Assembly: GCA_009779895.1 (NCBI GenBank)
Contig: WRBB01000002.1
Coordinates: 1-64,000, forward strand
DNA: 64,000 nt
From: Lachnospiraceae bacterium
GTDB taxonomy: Bacteria; Bacillota; Clostridia; Lachnospirales; Lachnospiraceae
Direction: 5' to 3'
Below the pieces are notes generated by a model. The model saw nothing but the letters and a program-made list of their open reading frames with translations. It did no database searches and was not told the origin of the DNA. The stretch's first letter is position 1; the number at the start of each line of letters is the position of its first letter. The translations under genes were made by a program, and so were the position numbers. Below are positions 26,556 through 35,568 of the stretch, one piece after another.

Positions 26556-27569
26556 TTATATGGATTTGCCGAGAATTTCAGCGATTTTTATCAGTTGCTT
26601 CATCAAGTCACTGTAATTTTCCGGGGTTAGGGATTGGGCACCGTCACACCATGCCGTTTCCGGATGATTGTGTACTTCGATCATCAGACCATCGGCACCA
26701 CTGGCCACAGCGGCTTTTGCCATCGGTTCCACAAGCCACCATTTGCCGCCTGCGTGACTGGGGTCAACTACAATTGGCAGGTGCGTTTTTCGCTTAATCA
26801 CAGGAACACTCTGTAGGTCTAAGGTATTTCTGGTATAATTTTCAAAGGTACGGATGCCGCGTTCACATAAAATAACATTGGGATTTCCGGAATCCATGAT
26901 GTATTCCGCAGACATAACCCATTCTTCATAGGTGGCGCTCAACCCCCTTTTTAGGAGAATGGGACGCTCCACATGTCCCAATTGTTTGAGTAAATCAAAG
27001 TTTTGCATATTGCGTGCGCCCACTTGAATCAAATCTACTTTTTCGTTGAAAACATCTATAAATTCGGTAGAAAGCAATTCAGAAACAATGGGTATGCCGA
27101 TTTCGTCACGAACGGCGCATAGAATGTTTAATCCCTCTAAACCAAGGCCTTGGAAAGCATAAGGGCTGGAGCGGGGCTTGAAAGCACCGCCGCGTAATAG
27201 ATTGGCACCGGATGCTTTGCATGCACCGGCAATTTCTAAAACTTGCTCATAAGATTCAATGGAACAAGGACCGGCAATGAGTGCAAGGTGATCCCCGCCC
27301 ACCTGAACGCCGGAAACATCTACAACGGTTTCTTCCGGGTGAAATGCACGATTTGCCAGTTTGTAAGGCTCTTGTACGTGAACAACCCGATCCACCGATG
27401 GATCTACTTCAAAAAATTTAGGATCAATCATGACGGTGTTGCCGATACAGCCGATAATGGTGATTTCTTCACCGCGAACGGTATGCGGGGTCAGTCCCTT
27501 TTGGCGTACTTTGCCCTCTACCCGTTTGATATCTTGATCACTGACATAAGGTTTTAATGCGATAACCAT
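26556..27569 (-). CDS. aroF: 3-Deoxy-7-phosphoheptulonate (DAHP) synthase
   Basis: A 337-residue type I-beta DAHP synthase, condensing phosphoenolpyruvate and erythrose 4-phosphate. An N-terminal ferredoxin-like regulatory domain (about residues 1-65) precedes the TIM-barrel core, as in Thermotoga/Bacillus-type enzymes. Core motifs are LIAGPCSIES, GGAFKPRSSPYAFQG, QVGARNMQNF and VVDPSHAGG. The regulatory domain suggests feedback inhibition by an aromatic amino acid or pathway intermediate. A good promoter lies upstream and GGGAGGTA precedes the start. It is the first gene of aroFBE. Confidence 0.96.
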   Translation of the reverse strand: MVIALKPYVSDQDIKRVEGKVRQKGLTPHTVRGEEITIIGCIGNTVMIDPKFFEVDPSVDRVVHVQEPYKLANRAFHPEETVVDVSGVQVGGDHLALIAGPCSIESYEQVLEIAGACKASGANLLRGGAFKPRSSPYAFQGLGLEGLNILCAVRDEIGIPIVSELLSTEFIDVFNEKVDLIQVGARNMQNFDLLKQLGHVERPILLKRGLSATYEEWVMSAEYIMDSGNPNVILCERGIRTFENYTRNTLDLQSVPVIKRKTHLPIVVDPSHAGGKWWLVEPMAKAAVASGADGLMIEVHNHPETAWCDGAQSLTPENYSDLMKQLIKIAEILGKSI

Positions 27570-27628
27570 AAAAAATACCTCCCTTGGCTGATTGGTTGAA
27601 TTTCCATCAGCGCATTCCTATAAAAAAG

Positions 27629-27657
27629 ATTATTACTTATATAGAGGTTTTAGTCAA
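27629..27657 (-). promoter_or_regulatory. aroF operon promoter
   Basis: On the minus strand, TTGACT (27657-27652) and AATAAT (27634-27629) are spaced by 17 nt, about 60 bp before the aroF start. I see no T-box or other leader structure in this short intergenic region. Confidence 0.65.
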
Positions 27658-27677
27658 TCTATTTTTCGTTTTTTCAT

Positions 27678-27706
27678 ATGACAAAAGGGTTGAAATATGA
27701 TATAAT
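27678..27706 (+). promoter_or_regulatory. pyrH operon promoter
   Basis: ATGACA at 27678-27683, a 17-nt spacer, an extended -10 TG, and TATAAT at 27701-27706, 41 bp before pyrH. It is back to back with the aroF promoter. Confidence 0.75.
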
Positions 27707-27747
27707 TTTTGGAGTGATTACGCAAAAGGACTAAAGGAGTAGGCAAA

Positions 27748-28443
27748 ATGAAAAGGATTCTGTTAAAACTAAGCGGTGAAGCATTGGCCGGTGCAAAAAA
27801 AACCGGATTTGATGAGGCAACCTGTTTGGGGGTTGCAAATCAAGTGAAGCAATTGGTTGATCGTGGAGTACAGGTTTCCATTGTGACAGGAGGCGGAAAT
27901 TTTTGGCGTGGTCGTACCAGTGAGACCATTGATCGGACAAAAGCAGATCAGATTGGTATGTTGGCGACAGTGATGAATTGTATTTATGTATCGGATATAT
28001 TTCGTTCCGTTGGGTTGGAAACAGAAGTGTACACGCCATTTGTGTGTGGAGCCTTTACCAAACTTTTCTCAAAAGATGCGGCGGTGAAGTCTTTACAGAA
28101 AGGGCGCATTGTATTTTTTGCCGGCGGAACGGGGCATCCATATTTTTCAACAGACACAAGTGCAGTACTTCGAGCCATTGAAATTGAGGCTGAAGTTATG
28201 TTGTTGGCAAAAGCCATTGACGGTATTTATGATAGTGATCCTAAGATAAACCCTGCCGCACGAAAGTACGACGAGATATCCATTGAAGAAGTATTGGATC
28301 AAAAATTGACGGCAGTAGATTTGACAGCATCTATTTTATGTTTGGAAAATAAATTGCCCATGTTGGTATTTGGGCTAAAGAAAGAAAATAGTATTGTTGA
28401 GAGCATGGTTGGTACGTTTTCCGGCACAAAGGTGACGGTGTAA
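27748..28443 (+). CDS. pyrH: Uridylate kinase
   Basis: A 231-residue bacterial UMP kinase of the amino acid kinase fold, making UDP from UMP. RILLKLSGEAL opens the protein; VTGGGNFWRG, ADQIGMLATVMN and FFAGGTGHPYFSTD are the family's substrate and ATP loops. The gene heads the conserved pyrH-frr-uppS-cdsA-dxr-rseP cluster; the usual rpsB-tsf genes upstream are absent here. AAAGGAGTAGG precedes the start. Confidence 0.97.
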   Translation: MKRILLKLSGEALAGAKKTGFDEATCLGVANQVKQLVDRGVQVSIVTGGGNFWRGRTSETIDRTKADQIGMLATVMNCIYVSDIFRSVGLETEVYTPFVCGAFTKLFSKDAAVKSLQKGRIVFFAGGTGHPYFSTDTSAVLRAIEIEAEVMLLAKAIDGIYDSDPKINPAARKYDEISIEEVLDQKLTAVDLTASILCLENKLPMLVFGLKKENSIVESMVGTFSGTKVTV

Positions 28444-28487
28444 AGATAGTCAAAAAAGACAGGATAAAATATGGAGGGTAGTGGAAG

Positions 28488-29039
28488 ATGAACGAAAAAA
28501 TTGTGGTATATGATGAGAAGATGAACAAAACATTAAACAATTTGAATTCGGAGTTGGCGGCGATTCGTGCAGGGCGTGCCAATCCTCGTGTTTTGGATAA
28601 GTTGTCCGTGGACTATTATGGTACACCGACCCCGATTCAACAGGTGGCAAACGTAGCTGTGCCTGAGGCTCGTATGATTCAAATTCAGCCATGGGAAAAA
28701 GGGATGTTAAAAGAGATTGAAAAAGCTATCCAGATGTCTGACATTGGTATCAATCCAACCAATGATGGTAGTATGATTCGTTTGGTATTTCCGGAGCTTA
28801 CCGAAGAACGAAGAAAAGAAATCGTAAAGGATGTTAAGAAAAAGGGTGAGGCTGCTAAGGTTGCGGTTCGTAACATTCGCCGAGATGGCAATGATACCTT
28901 TAAAAAACTAAAAGGCGGCGATATATCGGAAGATGGCATCAAAGATTTAGAATTGGAGTTACAGAAATTGACAGACAAGTTTATCAAAGACATTGATTCG
29001 GTAGTTGAGGTGAAATCAAAAGAGATTCTTACCGTTTAG
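28488..29039 (+). CDS. frr: Ribosome recycling factor
   Basis: A 183-residue RRF, which with EF-G splits the post-termination ribosome. The typical features are [44 protein letters not shown] and the basic stretch [20 protein letters not shown] lies upstream. Its place between pyrH and uppS is conserved across bacteria. Confidence 0.97.
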   Translation: MNEKIVVYDEKMNKTLNNLNSELAAIRAGRANPRVLDKLSVDYYGTPTPIQQVANVAVPEARMIQIQPWEKGMLKEIEKAIQMSDIGINPTNDGSMIRLVFPELTEERRKEIVKDVKKKGEAAKVAVRNIRRDGNDTFKKLKGGDISEDGIKDLELELQKLTDKFIKDIDSVVEVKSKEILTV

Positions 29040-29049
29040 CTGAAAAGAT

Positions 29050-29080
29050 GAAAGGGGCTGTTTATACCGCTCCTTTTCTA
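29050..29080 (+). terminator. Weak hairpin after frr
   Basis: GAAAGGGGC (29050-29058) and GCTCCTTTTC (29069-29078) can pair with one G-U around a 10-nt loop, followed by only a broken T run. It may attenuate transcription into uppS and not end it fully. Confidence 0.4.
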
Positions 29081-29105
29081 TTCGTTTCAGAATAGGAGTG
29101 TGAAT

Positions 29106-29825
29106 ATGGAGATACCCGTTCATATAGCAATAATTATGGATGGAAATGGGCGTTGGGCCAAGGCTCATGGCCTCGCACGCAATGTGGGGCATGCCCGCGG
29201 CAGTAAAAATGTAGAAAAAGTCTGTGAGATGGCTTGGCATATGGGAGTCAAGTATTTGACGGTATATGCGTTTTCCACGGAGAACTGGAGTCGGCCCCAA
29301 GCAGAGGTGGAGGCTTTGATGAAGTTGTTACGCAACTACATGAAATCCAGTATTAAAAAAGCGCAAAAAAACAATATGAAGATTCGGGTGATCGGTGATA
29401 TATCCATATTATCGGAAGACTTGCAAACATCCATATTGACCTTGATAGATGCAACGAAGCAGAACACCGGTTTGAATTTTACCATAGCGATTAATTATGG
29501 CAGTCGGGATGAAATGACCAGAGCGATGAAAAAGATAGCTGTGGATTGTTTGGAACAAAAACTGCAAGTGGCAGATATTGATGAGGCAACAATCGCTTCT
29601 TATTTGGACACCGAAGAATTGCCCGACCCGGATTTGCTGATTCGTACCAGCGGTGAGTTGCGATTGTCCAATTATTTGTTATGGCAGTTGGCTTATACGG
29701 AGTTCTATTTTACAGATGTATATTGGCCTGAGTTCGGCGAAACAGAATTAAGGGCTGCGATTGCTCGGTACAATCAGCAAGAGCGTCGCTACGGCAAAGT
29801 GGTGCTGTCTGAAGGAGATAGATGA
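29106..29825 (+). CDS. uppS: Isoprenyl transferase (undecaprenyl diphosphate synthase)
   Basis: A 239-residue cis-prenyltransferase that makes the undecaprenyl lipid carrier for peptidoglycan. IIMDGNGRWAKAHG carries the catalytic Asp and the diphosphate-binding residues; VKYLTVYAFSTENW, the RTSGELRLSNYLLWQ loop and DVYWPEF are family signatures. ATG 29106 is chosen because AGGAG lies 8 bp upstream; GTG 29100 would leave almost no spacer. The stop overlaps the cdsA start. Confidence 0.96.
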   Translation: MEIPVHIAIIMDGNGRWAKAHGLARNVGHARGSKNVEKVCEMAWHMGVKYLTVYAFSTENWSRPQAEVEALMKLLRNYMKSSIKKAQKNNMKIRVIGDISILSEDLQTSILTLIDATKQNTGLNFTIAINYGSRDEMTRAMKKIAVDCLEQKLQVADIDEATIASYLDTEELPDPDLLIRTSGELRLSNYLLWQLAYTEFYFTDVYWPEFGETELRAAIARYNQQERRYGKVVLSEGDR

Positions 29826-30637
29826 TGTTTAAAACAAGATTATTAAGCGGCGTACTCTTACTTGTGATTGCTCTGTTGACGATTATTCCCGGCGGGGATA
29901 TTTTACTTGCTTTGATTGCTGCGATTAGTTTGATTGGCCTTGGCGAACTACTAAGGGTGTTTCAGACAGATAGAAGTGCGTTGGGTGTATGTGCTTATAT
30001 ATTTGCTGTGGTTTATTTTCTTTCTTTGCGATTTGCGTATTTATTGCCCGAAAACTTCCCCCCTGTGTTTGCTTTGTTGGCGATGGCTTACGTGATTGTG
30101 TTACTGGCGATTATGGTCTTTGCTTTTCCAAAATATAAAATAGAGCAATTGATGGCAAGCTTCTTTGGCTTTTTTTACGTGGTTGTGATGCTTTCTTTTG
30201 TTTATCAAATACGTATGTTGCCGATTGGTGTTTTTAGTGTGTGGTTGATTTTTATTTGCTCTTGGGGAAGTGATACCTTTGCTTATTGTGCAGGGATGCT
30301 TTTGGGCAAGCATAAATTGGCACCCAAATTAAGTCCCAAAAAATCCATAGAAGGAGCCGTTGGTGGTGTGGTTGGTGCAGCAGTGCTTGGACTCCTTTAT
30401 GCGTTGGCGATTAATGCTTGGAGTGATACCCATGTAGCTGTGTTGCTGTTTGTAATCATTGGGGCGGTTGGTTCCATCATTTCCCAAATTGGTGATTTGG
30501 CGGCATCCGCCATGAAAAGACAATATGACATCAAAGATTATGGGCGTTTGATTCCCGGACATGGTGGGATTTTGGATCGCTTTGACAGTGTGATTATTAC
30601 AGCACCAATTATATTTTATTTTACAATCATATTGTAG
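29822..30637 (+). CDS. cdsA: Phosphatidate cytidylyltransferase
   Basis: A 271-residue membrane enzyme making CDP-diacylglycerol for phospholipid synthesis. About seven helices are visible. The C-terminal signature SIISQIGDLAASAMKRQ with KDYGRLIPGHGGILDRFDS is diagnostic, and SDTFAY and SPKKSIEGAVGG are also conserved. Two adjacent ATGs (29822 and 29825) are possible; GAAGGAG lies just before them. It overlaps the uppS stop by 4 nt. Confidence 0.96.
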   Translation: MMFKTRLLSGVLLLVIALLTIIPGGDILLALIAAISLIGLGELLRVFQTDRSALGVCAYIFAVVYFLSLRFAYLLPENFPPVFALLAMAYVIVLLAIMVFAFPKYKIEQLMASFFGFFYVVVMLSFVYQIRMLPIGVFSVWLIFICSWGSDTFAYCAGMLLGKHKLAPKLSPKKSIEGAVGGVVGAAVLGLLYALAINAWSDTHVAVLLFVIIGAVGSIISQIGDLAASAMKRQYDIKDYGRLIPGHGGILDRFDSVIITAPIIFYFTIIL

Positions 30638-30651
30638 TAGGAGAAAAGAAC

Positions 30652-31794
30652 ATGAAACAGGTGGCGATTTTGGGTTCTACCGGTTCGATTGGAACCCAAG
30701 CCTTAGAAGTGATACGATACAACCGGGATATACAAGTGACGGCTTTGGCAGCAAAAAGCAATGTAAAACTTTTGGAAGAACAGGTTCGTGAATTTAAGCC
30801 AAAATTGGTGGCACTTTGGGATGAAAAAAAAGCCCTTGTGTTACGGCAAAGCATTCGGGATTTGGATGTGGTTGTGGTCTCCGGTATGGATGGATTGGTT
30901 GCGCTGGCGACCATTTCGGATACATCGTTGTTGATTTCAGCGATTGTTGGGATGATTGGGATTTTGCCGACCATTGAGGCGATCAAAGCAGGGAAAGATA
31001 TAGCGTTGGCAAACAAAGAAACCTTGGTTACAGCCGGGCACTTGATTATGCCTTTAGCAAAAAAACATCATGTCAATATCTTACCTGTGGATAGTGAACA
31101 TAGTGCAATTTTTCAGGTTTTGCAAGGCAGTACGGGCAAAGAGCTTCAAAAAATATTACTGACAGCATCAGGTGGGCCGTTCCGAGGAAAAACAAAGGAC
31201 GATTTAGAATGTGTTACCTTGGAACAAGCTTTAAAACATCCCAATTGGGTGATGGGTTCTAAAATTACGATTGATTCTTCAACCATGGTAAATAAGGGCT
31301 TGGAGGTGATTGAGGCAAAGTGGCTGTTTGGCGTGGCGATAGACAATATTCAGGTATTGATTCAACCGCAAAGTATGATACACTCTATGGTAGAATTTGT
31401 AGATGGAGCGGTTTTGGCTCAATTGGGTACACCCGATATGAAGTTGCCGATTCAGTATGCCCTCTATTATCCGACCCGGTGTTACCTGCCGGGAGAGCGT
31501 TTGGATTTCAGTAAAATAAATGAGATTACATTCGAGCAACCGGATATGGAGACTTTTTACGGTTTGAAGTTGGCTTTTGCGGCAGGAAGAATAGGGGGTA
31601 CATTGCCAACGGTATACAATGCCGCCAATGAAATGGCAGTGTCTTTATTTTTGGAACAGAAGATTCGGTATGTACAGATTCCGGAGATCATTCAATTGGC
31701 TATGGAGAATCATCAGGTGTTGGAATCTCCGGCTATTTGCAAAATATTAGACGTGGAACAAGAGGTCCATGAATTTATAAAGAGTAGGTGGTAA
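30652..31794 (+). CDS. dxr: 1-Deoxy-D-xylulose 5-phosphate reductoisomerase
   Basis: A 380-residue NADPH-dependent enzyme of the MEP isoprenoid pathway. The N-terminal NADPH motif is LGSTGSIGTQALEV; ALANKETLVTAG, PVDSEHSAIFQ and the metal/active-site stretch ASGGPFRG follow, with HPNWVMGSKITIDSSTM and NKGLEVIEA after it. It supplies precursors for uppS in the same operon. The stop overlaps the upstream edge of the rseP reading frame. Confidence 0.97.
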   Translation: MKQVAILGSTGSIGTQALEVIRYNRDIQVTALAAKSNVKLLEEQVREFKPKLVALWDEKKALVLRQSIRDLDVVVVSGMDGLVALATISDTSLLISAIVGMIGILPTIEAIKAGKDIALANKETLVTAGHLIMPLAKKHHVNILPVDSEHSAIFQVLQGSTGKELQKILLTASGGPFRGKTKDDLECVTLEQALKHPNWVMGSKITIDSSTMVNKGLEVIEAKWLFGVAIDNIQVLIQPQSMIHSMVEFVDGAVLAQLGTPDMKLPIQYALYYPTRCYLPGERLDFSKINEITFEQPDMETFYGLKLAFAAGRIGGTLPTVYNAANEMAVSLFLEQKIRYVQIPEIIQLAMENHQVLESPAICKILDVEQEVHEFIKSRW

Positions 31795-31799
31795 GAAAT

Positions 31800-32837
31800 T
31801 TGGGTATTTTTTTAGCAATATTAATGTTTGGTGTGATTGTTTTGATTCATGAGCTGGGGCATTTTACAGCGGCCAAGTTAAACGGCATCAAAGTGCATGA
31901 ATTTTCTCTTGGATTAGGACCGACTTTGATTGGTAAGCAATTCAAGGGAACAAAGTTTTCTTTGAAATTGTTGCCTTTTGGTGGTGCTTGTATGATGGGC
32001 GAGGATGAGATTGGTGACGATGGGTTGGGTAGTTTCAACAGTAAAAATGTATGGCGGCGTATTTCAGTGATTGCAGCAGGGGCTTTTTTGAATCTGGTGA
32101 CAGCCTTGATTTTATGCATCGTTTTGGTTGCTTGGATTGGTTTTGTGCCCCCTGTAGTGGGTTCTTTGACAGCAGGAGGACCTGCAGCGGAACAAGGGGA
32201 GATACAAGCGGGGGATGTGATTCTTCGTTTGAATCATCAAAGGGTGCGTTTGTGGGATGATATTTTGTTGTTTAATGTGATGAATGTAGACGGTGATCCT
32301 GTGGACGTGACCTTTATGCGGGATGATGTGCAACATCAGGTTACGATTACCCCTGTTTTTGTGGAAGATAGCTCCTTTCCTCTTTTGGGATTGGGTAGCA
32401 GTGCAAGGGAACGTGCGGGTTTTTTTGATAGTTTCCGATATGGTTTTTATACCTTGCAGTTTTGGATGAATAACACCTTTCAGAGTTTACGAATGCTAGT
32501 GACCGGTCGGATGGGCATTGAAGATATATCAGGACCGGTGGGCATTGTGCAAGCGGTGGATCAAACCTATCAGGCATCGGTTTATTATGGCATTGGAACG
32601 GTGGTTCGTGGTTTGATGAGCCTGGGCATTTTGCTTTCTGTGTCCTTGGGTATATTTAATTTGCTTCCGCTTCCTGCTTTGGATGGTGGCCGTTTGATTT
32701 TTCTTTTTTTAGAGGCGATTCGTAGAAAACGTGTTTCACCGGAGCGGGAGGGTATTGTACACTTTGTTGGCATTGTGCTATTGTTGGTTTTGATGGTAGC
32801 CGTTACATTCAATGATATTCGAAACCTTTTTGCATAG
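31800..32837 (+). CDS. rseP: RIP metalloprotease RseP/RasP (site-2 protease)
   Basis: A 345-residue intramembrane zinc protease. HELGH near residue 18 is the zinc site in the first helix; a PDZ domain (about 110-190, with AAEQGEIQAGDVILRLN) and the second metal motif LPALDGGR near residue 293 follow. It cleaves anti-sigma factors or remnant signal peptides in the membrane. I prefer TTG 31800, 8 bp after GGTGG; the in-frame GTG 31788 inside dxr has no ribosome site. Both give the same core. Confidence 0.93.
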   Translation: MGIFLAILMFGVIVLIHELGHFTAAKLNGIKVHEFSLGLGPTLIGKQFKGTKFSLKLLPFGGACMMGEDEIGDDGLGSFNSKNVWRRISVIAAGAFLNLVTALILCIVLVAWIGFVPPVVGSLTAGGPAAEQGEIQAGDVILRLNHQRVRLWDDILLFNVMNVDGDPVDVTFMRDDVQHQVTITPVFVEDSSFPLLGLGSSARERAGFFDSFRYGFYTLQFWMNNTFQSLRMLVTGRMGIEDISGPVGIVQAVDQTYQASVYYGIGTVVRGLMSLGILLSVSLGIFNLLPLPALDGGRLIFLFLEAIRRKRVSPEREGIVHFVGIVLLLVLMVAVTFNDIRNLFA

Positions 32838-32877
32838 ATGTTTTGGTGATTTATATTTGTTTAATGATAGGAGAGAG

Positions 32878-35127
32878 ATGACAATGAGCATTTACGATTC
32901 ATTAAATCAAGAGCAGCGTGAGGCTGTTCATCATACGGAGGGGCCTTTGCTGATTTTAGCGGGAGCGGGTTCCGGAAAAACGAGGGTTTTGACCCACCGC
33001 ATTGCTTATTTGATGGAAGAGCAGGGGGTCAATCCATGGAATATTTTAGCGATTACGTTTACCAATAAGGCGGCGGGGGAGATGCGTGACCGAGTAGACC
33101 ATATTGTGGGTATGGGTTCGGAGAGTATTTGGGTCAGTACCTTTCATTCGGCTTGTGTGCGTATATTGCGCCGTTACATTGATCGGATTGGTTATGACAA
33201 CAATTTTACCATTTATGATATGGACGATCAGAAAACCTTGATCAAAGATGTTTGTAAGGCATTGCATATTGACACGAAGATTTATAAAGAACGCAGTATT
33301 ATGCATGCCATTTCATCGGCAAAAAATGAGATGCTTTCGCCCGAGAGATATGAAAAAAGCATCGGGGGGGATTATAGCAAGCAAAAAATTGCGGATGCCT
33401 ATTGGGAATATGAAAAACAACTAAAGGCAAATCATGCGCTGGACTTTGACGATTTGTTATTAAAAACGGTACAGTTGTTGGAAACACAACCTGATGTGTT
33501 AGATTATTATCAAGACCGTTTTCGTTATATTATGGTGGATGAATATCAGGATACCAACACGGTACAGTTTCAATTTGTACGTTTGCTGGCAGATAAATAT
33601 AAAAATCTTTGTGTAGTTGGAGATGATGACCAGTCTATTTACAAGTTCCGTGGTGCCAATATCAAGAATATTTTGAATTTTGAAGCACATTTTGCGGATA
33701 GCAAGGTGATTAAATTGGAGCAAAATTATCGCTCATCGGCTCATATCCTAAAGGGAGCAAATGCTGTGATTCGGCATAATGTCGGTCGCAAAGAGAAAAG
33801 CCTTTGGACAGAGAATCCGGAGGGTGAAAAGATTAATGTGCAATCCTTTGATACAGGTTATGATGAGGCAGAGTTTGTGGCTGAGGATATTGAAAATCAA
33901 GTTCGCAACGGTCATAGCTACAATGATTTTGCGATTTTATACCGTACCAATGCCCAATCCCGCTTGTTTGAAGAGCGGTTTGTGGCAGAAAGTATTCCTT
34001 ACAAGATAGTGGGGGGCATCAATTTTTATGCACGAAAAGAAATCAAAGATATTTTGGCTTATTTAAAAACCGTTGACAGTGGGCAGGACGATTTGGCGGT
34101 ACGCCGGATTATCAATGTGCCAAAACGAGGCATTGGTCTGGCCACCATTGGTAAGGTACAGGATTCGGCGATAGAGCGGGAAATTGGCTTTTATGAGGCA
34201 TTGGGTGGTACAGATTTAATTCCTGGTATTGGCCGTAGTGCAAAGAAATTAGATTCTTTTGTGGCTTTGATTGCGTATTTTAAAGAACAGTCTAAGGATT
34301 TGAGTATTTCTGATTTGACCAAGGAGATTATCGAAAAAACGGGATATTTGGATGAAGTCAATAAAGAAGAGCAGGAAGTTGCAGAGGCACGCATTGAAAA
34401 TATCGATGAGCTTTTGAGTAAAATTGCTACTTATGAGGAAGCTTGTATGGATGCAGATGAACCGCCGACTTTGCGTGGTTTGTTGGAAGAAGTGGCTTTG
34501 GTGGCAGATATTGATGGGTTAGATGAAAATCAGGACTATGTTGTTTTGATGACCTTGCATAGTGCCAAGGGTTTGGAGTTTCCACAGGTGTATTTGGTTG
34601 GCATGGAAGATGGACTATTTCCGAGTTTTATGACGGTGACAGGAGATGATCCGGAAGAGATGGAAGAGGAGCGTCGCCTGTGTTATGTGGGGATGACCAG
34701 AGCAAGGGAGCGATTGGTTTTGACTTGTGCTACGAGACGAATGGTACGTGGAGAAATACAACATCATAGGCAGTCTCGTTTTGTGGGAGAAATCCCGGAA
34801 GAGTTAAAGGAGTCGGGCAAAGGTTCACGGACGATGCAAAAATTTAACAAAGTGGCGGAAACAAATCCACGCTCTCGCGCCAGACGAGTATTTCATACGC
34901 CGGCTTATGGTGGTGGTCAAAAAGTACCTCAGCAGTTTGTGGTTAAAAGCGGCCAATCTTTAGACTACCAAGTGGGAGATCGTGTCAGTCATGGAAAATT
35001 GGGCGAGGGTTTGGTTATGGAAATTATACAAGGTGGTAGAGACTATGAGGTTACAGTTGACTTTGATGGTGTTGGGGTGAAAAAGATGTTTTCCTCCTTT
35101 GCAAAATTGGTAAAGATTGTGTTATAA
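32878..35127 (+). CDS. pcrA: ATP-dependent DNA helicase PcrA (UvrD family)
   Basis: A 749-residue superfamily 1A 3'-5' helicase for repair and removal of protein roadblocks. The Q motif LNQEQREAV, Walker A GAGSGKTRVL near residue 33, motif Ia ITFTNKAAGEMR, motif II VDEYQDTN, motif III VVGDDDQSIYKFRGA, and motif VI YVGMTRARERL are all present. The C-terminus has the Tudor-like RNA polymerase-binding end (DYQVGDRVSHGKLGEG). ATG 32878 (or 32884) follows AGGAG at 32869-32873; a longer reading from 32812 would overlap rseP and is rejected. Confidence 0.97.
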   Translation: MTMSIYDSLNQEQREAVHHTEGPLLILAGAGSGKTRVLTHRIAYLMEEQGVNPWNILAITFTNKAAGEMRDRVDHIVGMGSESIWVSTFHSACVRILRRYIDRIGYDNNFTIYDMDDQKTLIKDVCKALHIDTKIYKERSIMHAISSAKNEMLSPERYEKSIGGDYSKQKIADAYWEYEKQLKANHALDFDDLLLKTVQLLETQPDVLDYYQDRFRYIMVDEYQDTNTVQFQFVRLLADKYKNLCVVGDDDQSIYKFRGANIKNILNFEAHFADSKVIKLEQNYRSSAHILKGANAVIRHNVGRKEKSLWTENPEGEKINVQSFDTGYDEAEFVAEDIENQVRNGHSYNDFAILYRTNAQSRLFEERFVAESIPYKIVGGINFYARKEIKDILAYLKTVDSGQDDLAVRRIINVPKRGIGLATIGKVQDSAIEREIGFYEALGGTDLIPGIGRSAKKLDSFVALIAYFKEQSKDLSISDLTKEIIEKTGYLDEVNKEEQEVAEARIENIDELLSKIATYEEACMDADEPPTLRGLLEEVALVADIDGLDENQDYVVLMTLHSAKGLEFPQVYLVGMEDGLFPSFMTVTGDDPEEMEEERRLCYVGMTRARERLVLTCATRRMVRGEIQHHRQSRFVGEIPEELKESGKGSRTMQKFNKVAETNPRSRARRVFHTPAYGGGQKVPQQFVVKSGQSLDYQVGDRVSHGKLGEGLVMEIIQGGRDYEVTVDFDGVGVKKMFSSFAKLVKIVL

Positions 35128-35215
35128 TGAAAAAAGAAGGTTGAAGAAGTGTGGTCAATCGTATAAAATAAGGACAGAGTATCTAGTCGATTTGGATATG
35201 ATATGAAAGGACAAA

Positions 35216-35461
35216 ATGAGTATGAACAAATTAGAAGGCCTACTTGCCGAAACAAAGTTGAAAGATTTATTAGCTGGTAAAGCAGATGAAGAAAGCAAAA
35301 AAAAGGTGATGATTGTATTGGCAATTATTGGTGCTGTAGTTGCCGTTGCCGTGATTGCTTATGTTGTGTATCGTTTTGCTGCTCCTGATTATTTGGAAGA
35401 TTTTGAAGAAGATTTTGAAGAAGACTTTGATGATTATTTCAGCGAGGAAGAGCAAGTTTAA
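35216..35461 (+). CDS. Small acidic single-pass membrane protein
   Basis: An 81-residue protein: a short amphipathic N-terminus, Lys-Lys-Lys, one strong membrane helix (VMIVLAIIGAVVAVAVIAYV, about residues 32-51), and a very acidic cytoplasmic or exterior tail built on EDFEEDFEEDFDDYF. I do not recognise a family with a known function; DUF-type 'YtxH-like' small proteins have similar layouts. GAAAGGAC precedes ATG 35216. It stands between pcrA and a strong terminator. Confidence 0.7.
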   Translation: MSMNKLEGLLAETKLKDLLAGKADEESKKKVMIVLAIIGAVVAVAVIAYVVYRFAAPDYLEDFEEDFEEDFDDYFSEEEQV

Positions 35462-35475
35462 GCGAAGTGGTTTTG

Positions 35476-35511
35476 GACAGGTTGTGGAAAAAGCTTGCAA
35501 CCTGTCTTTTT
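35476..35511 (+). terminator. Strong intrinsic terminator
   Basis: Perfect 9-bp arms GACAGGTTG (35476-35484) and CAACCTGTC (35498-35506), a 13-nt loop, then TTTTT. It ends the pcrA-small protein transcript. Confidence 0.85.
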
Positions 35512-35568
35512 GTATGCATGTAAATACATATAAAAAGGGAAACCAAAGATAAAAGAGGTTTGTTTATC

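Noticed and set aside
27570-27747. T-box or other leader for the aro operon
   Set aside because: The aroF leader is about 50 nt, too short for a T-box, and no T-box sequence was seen.
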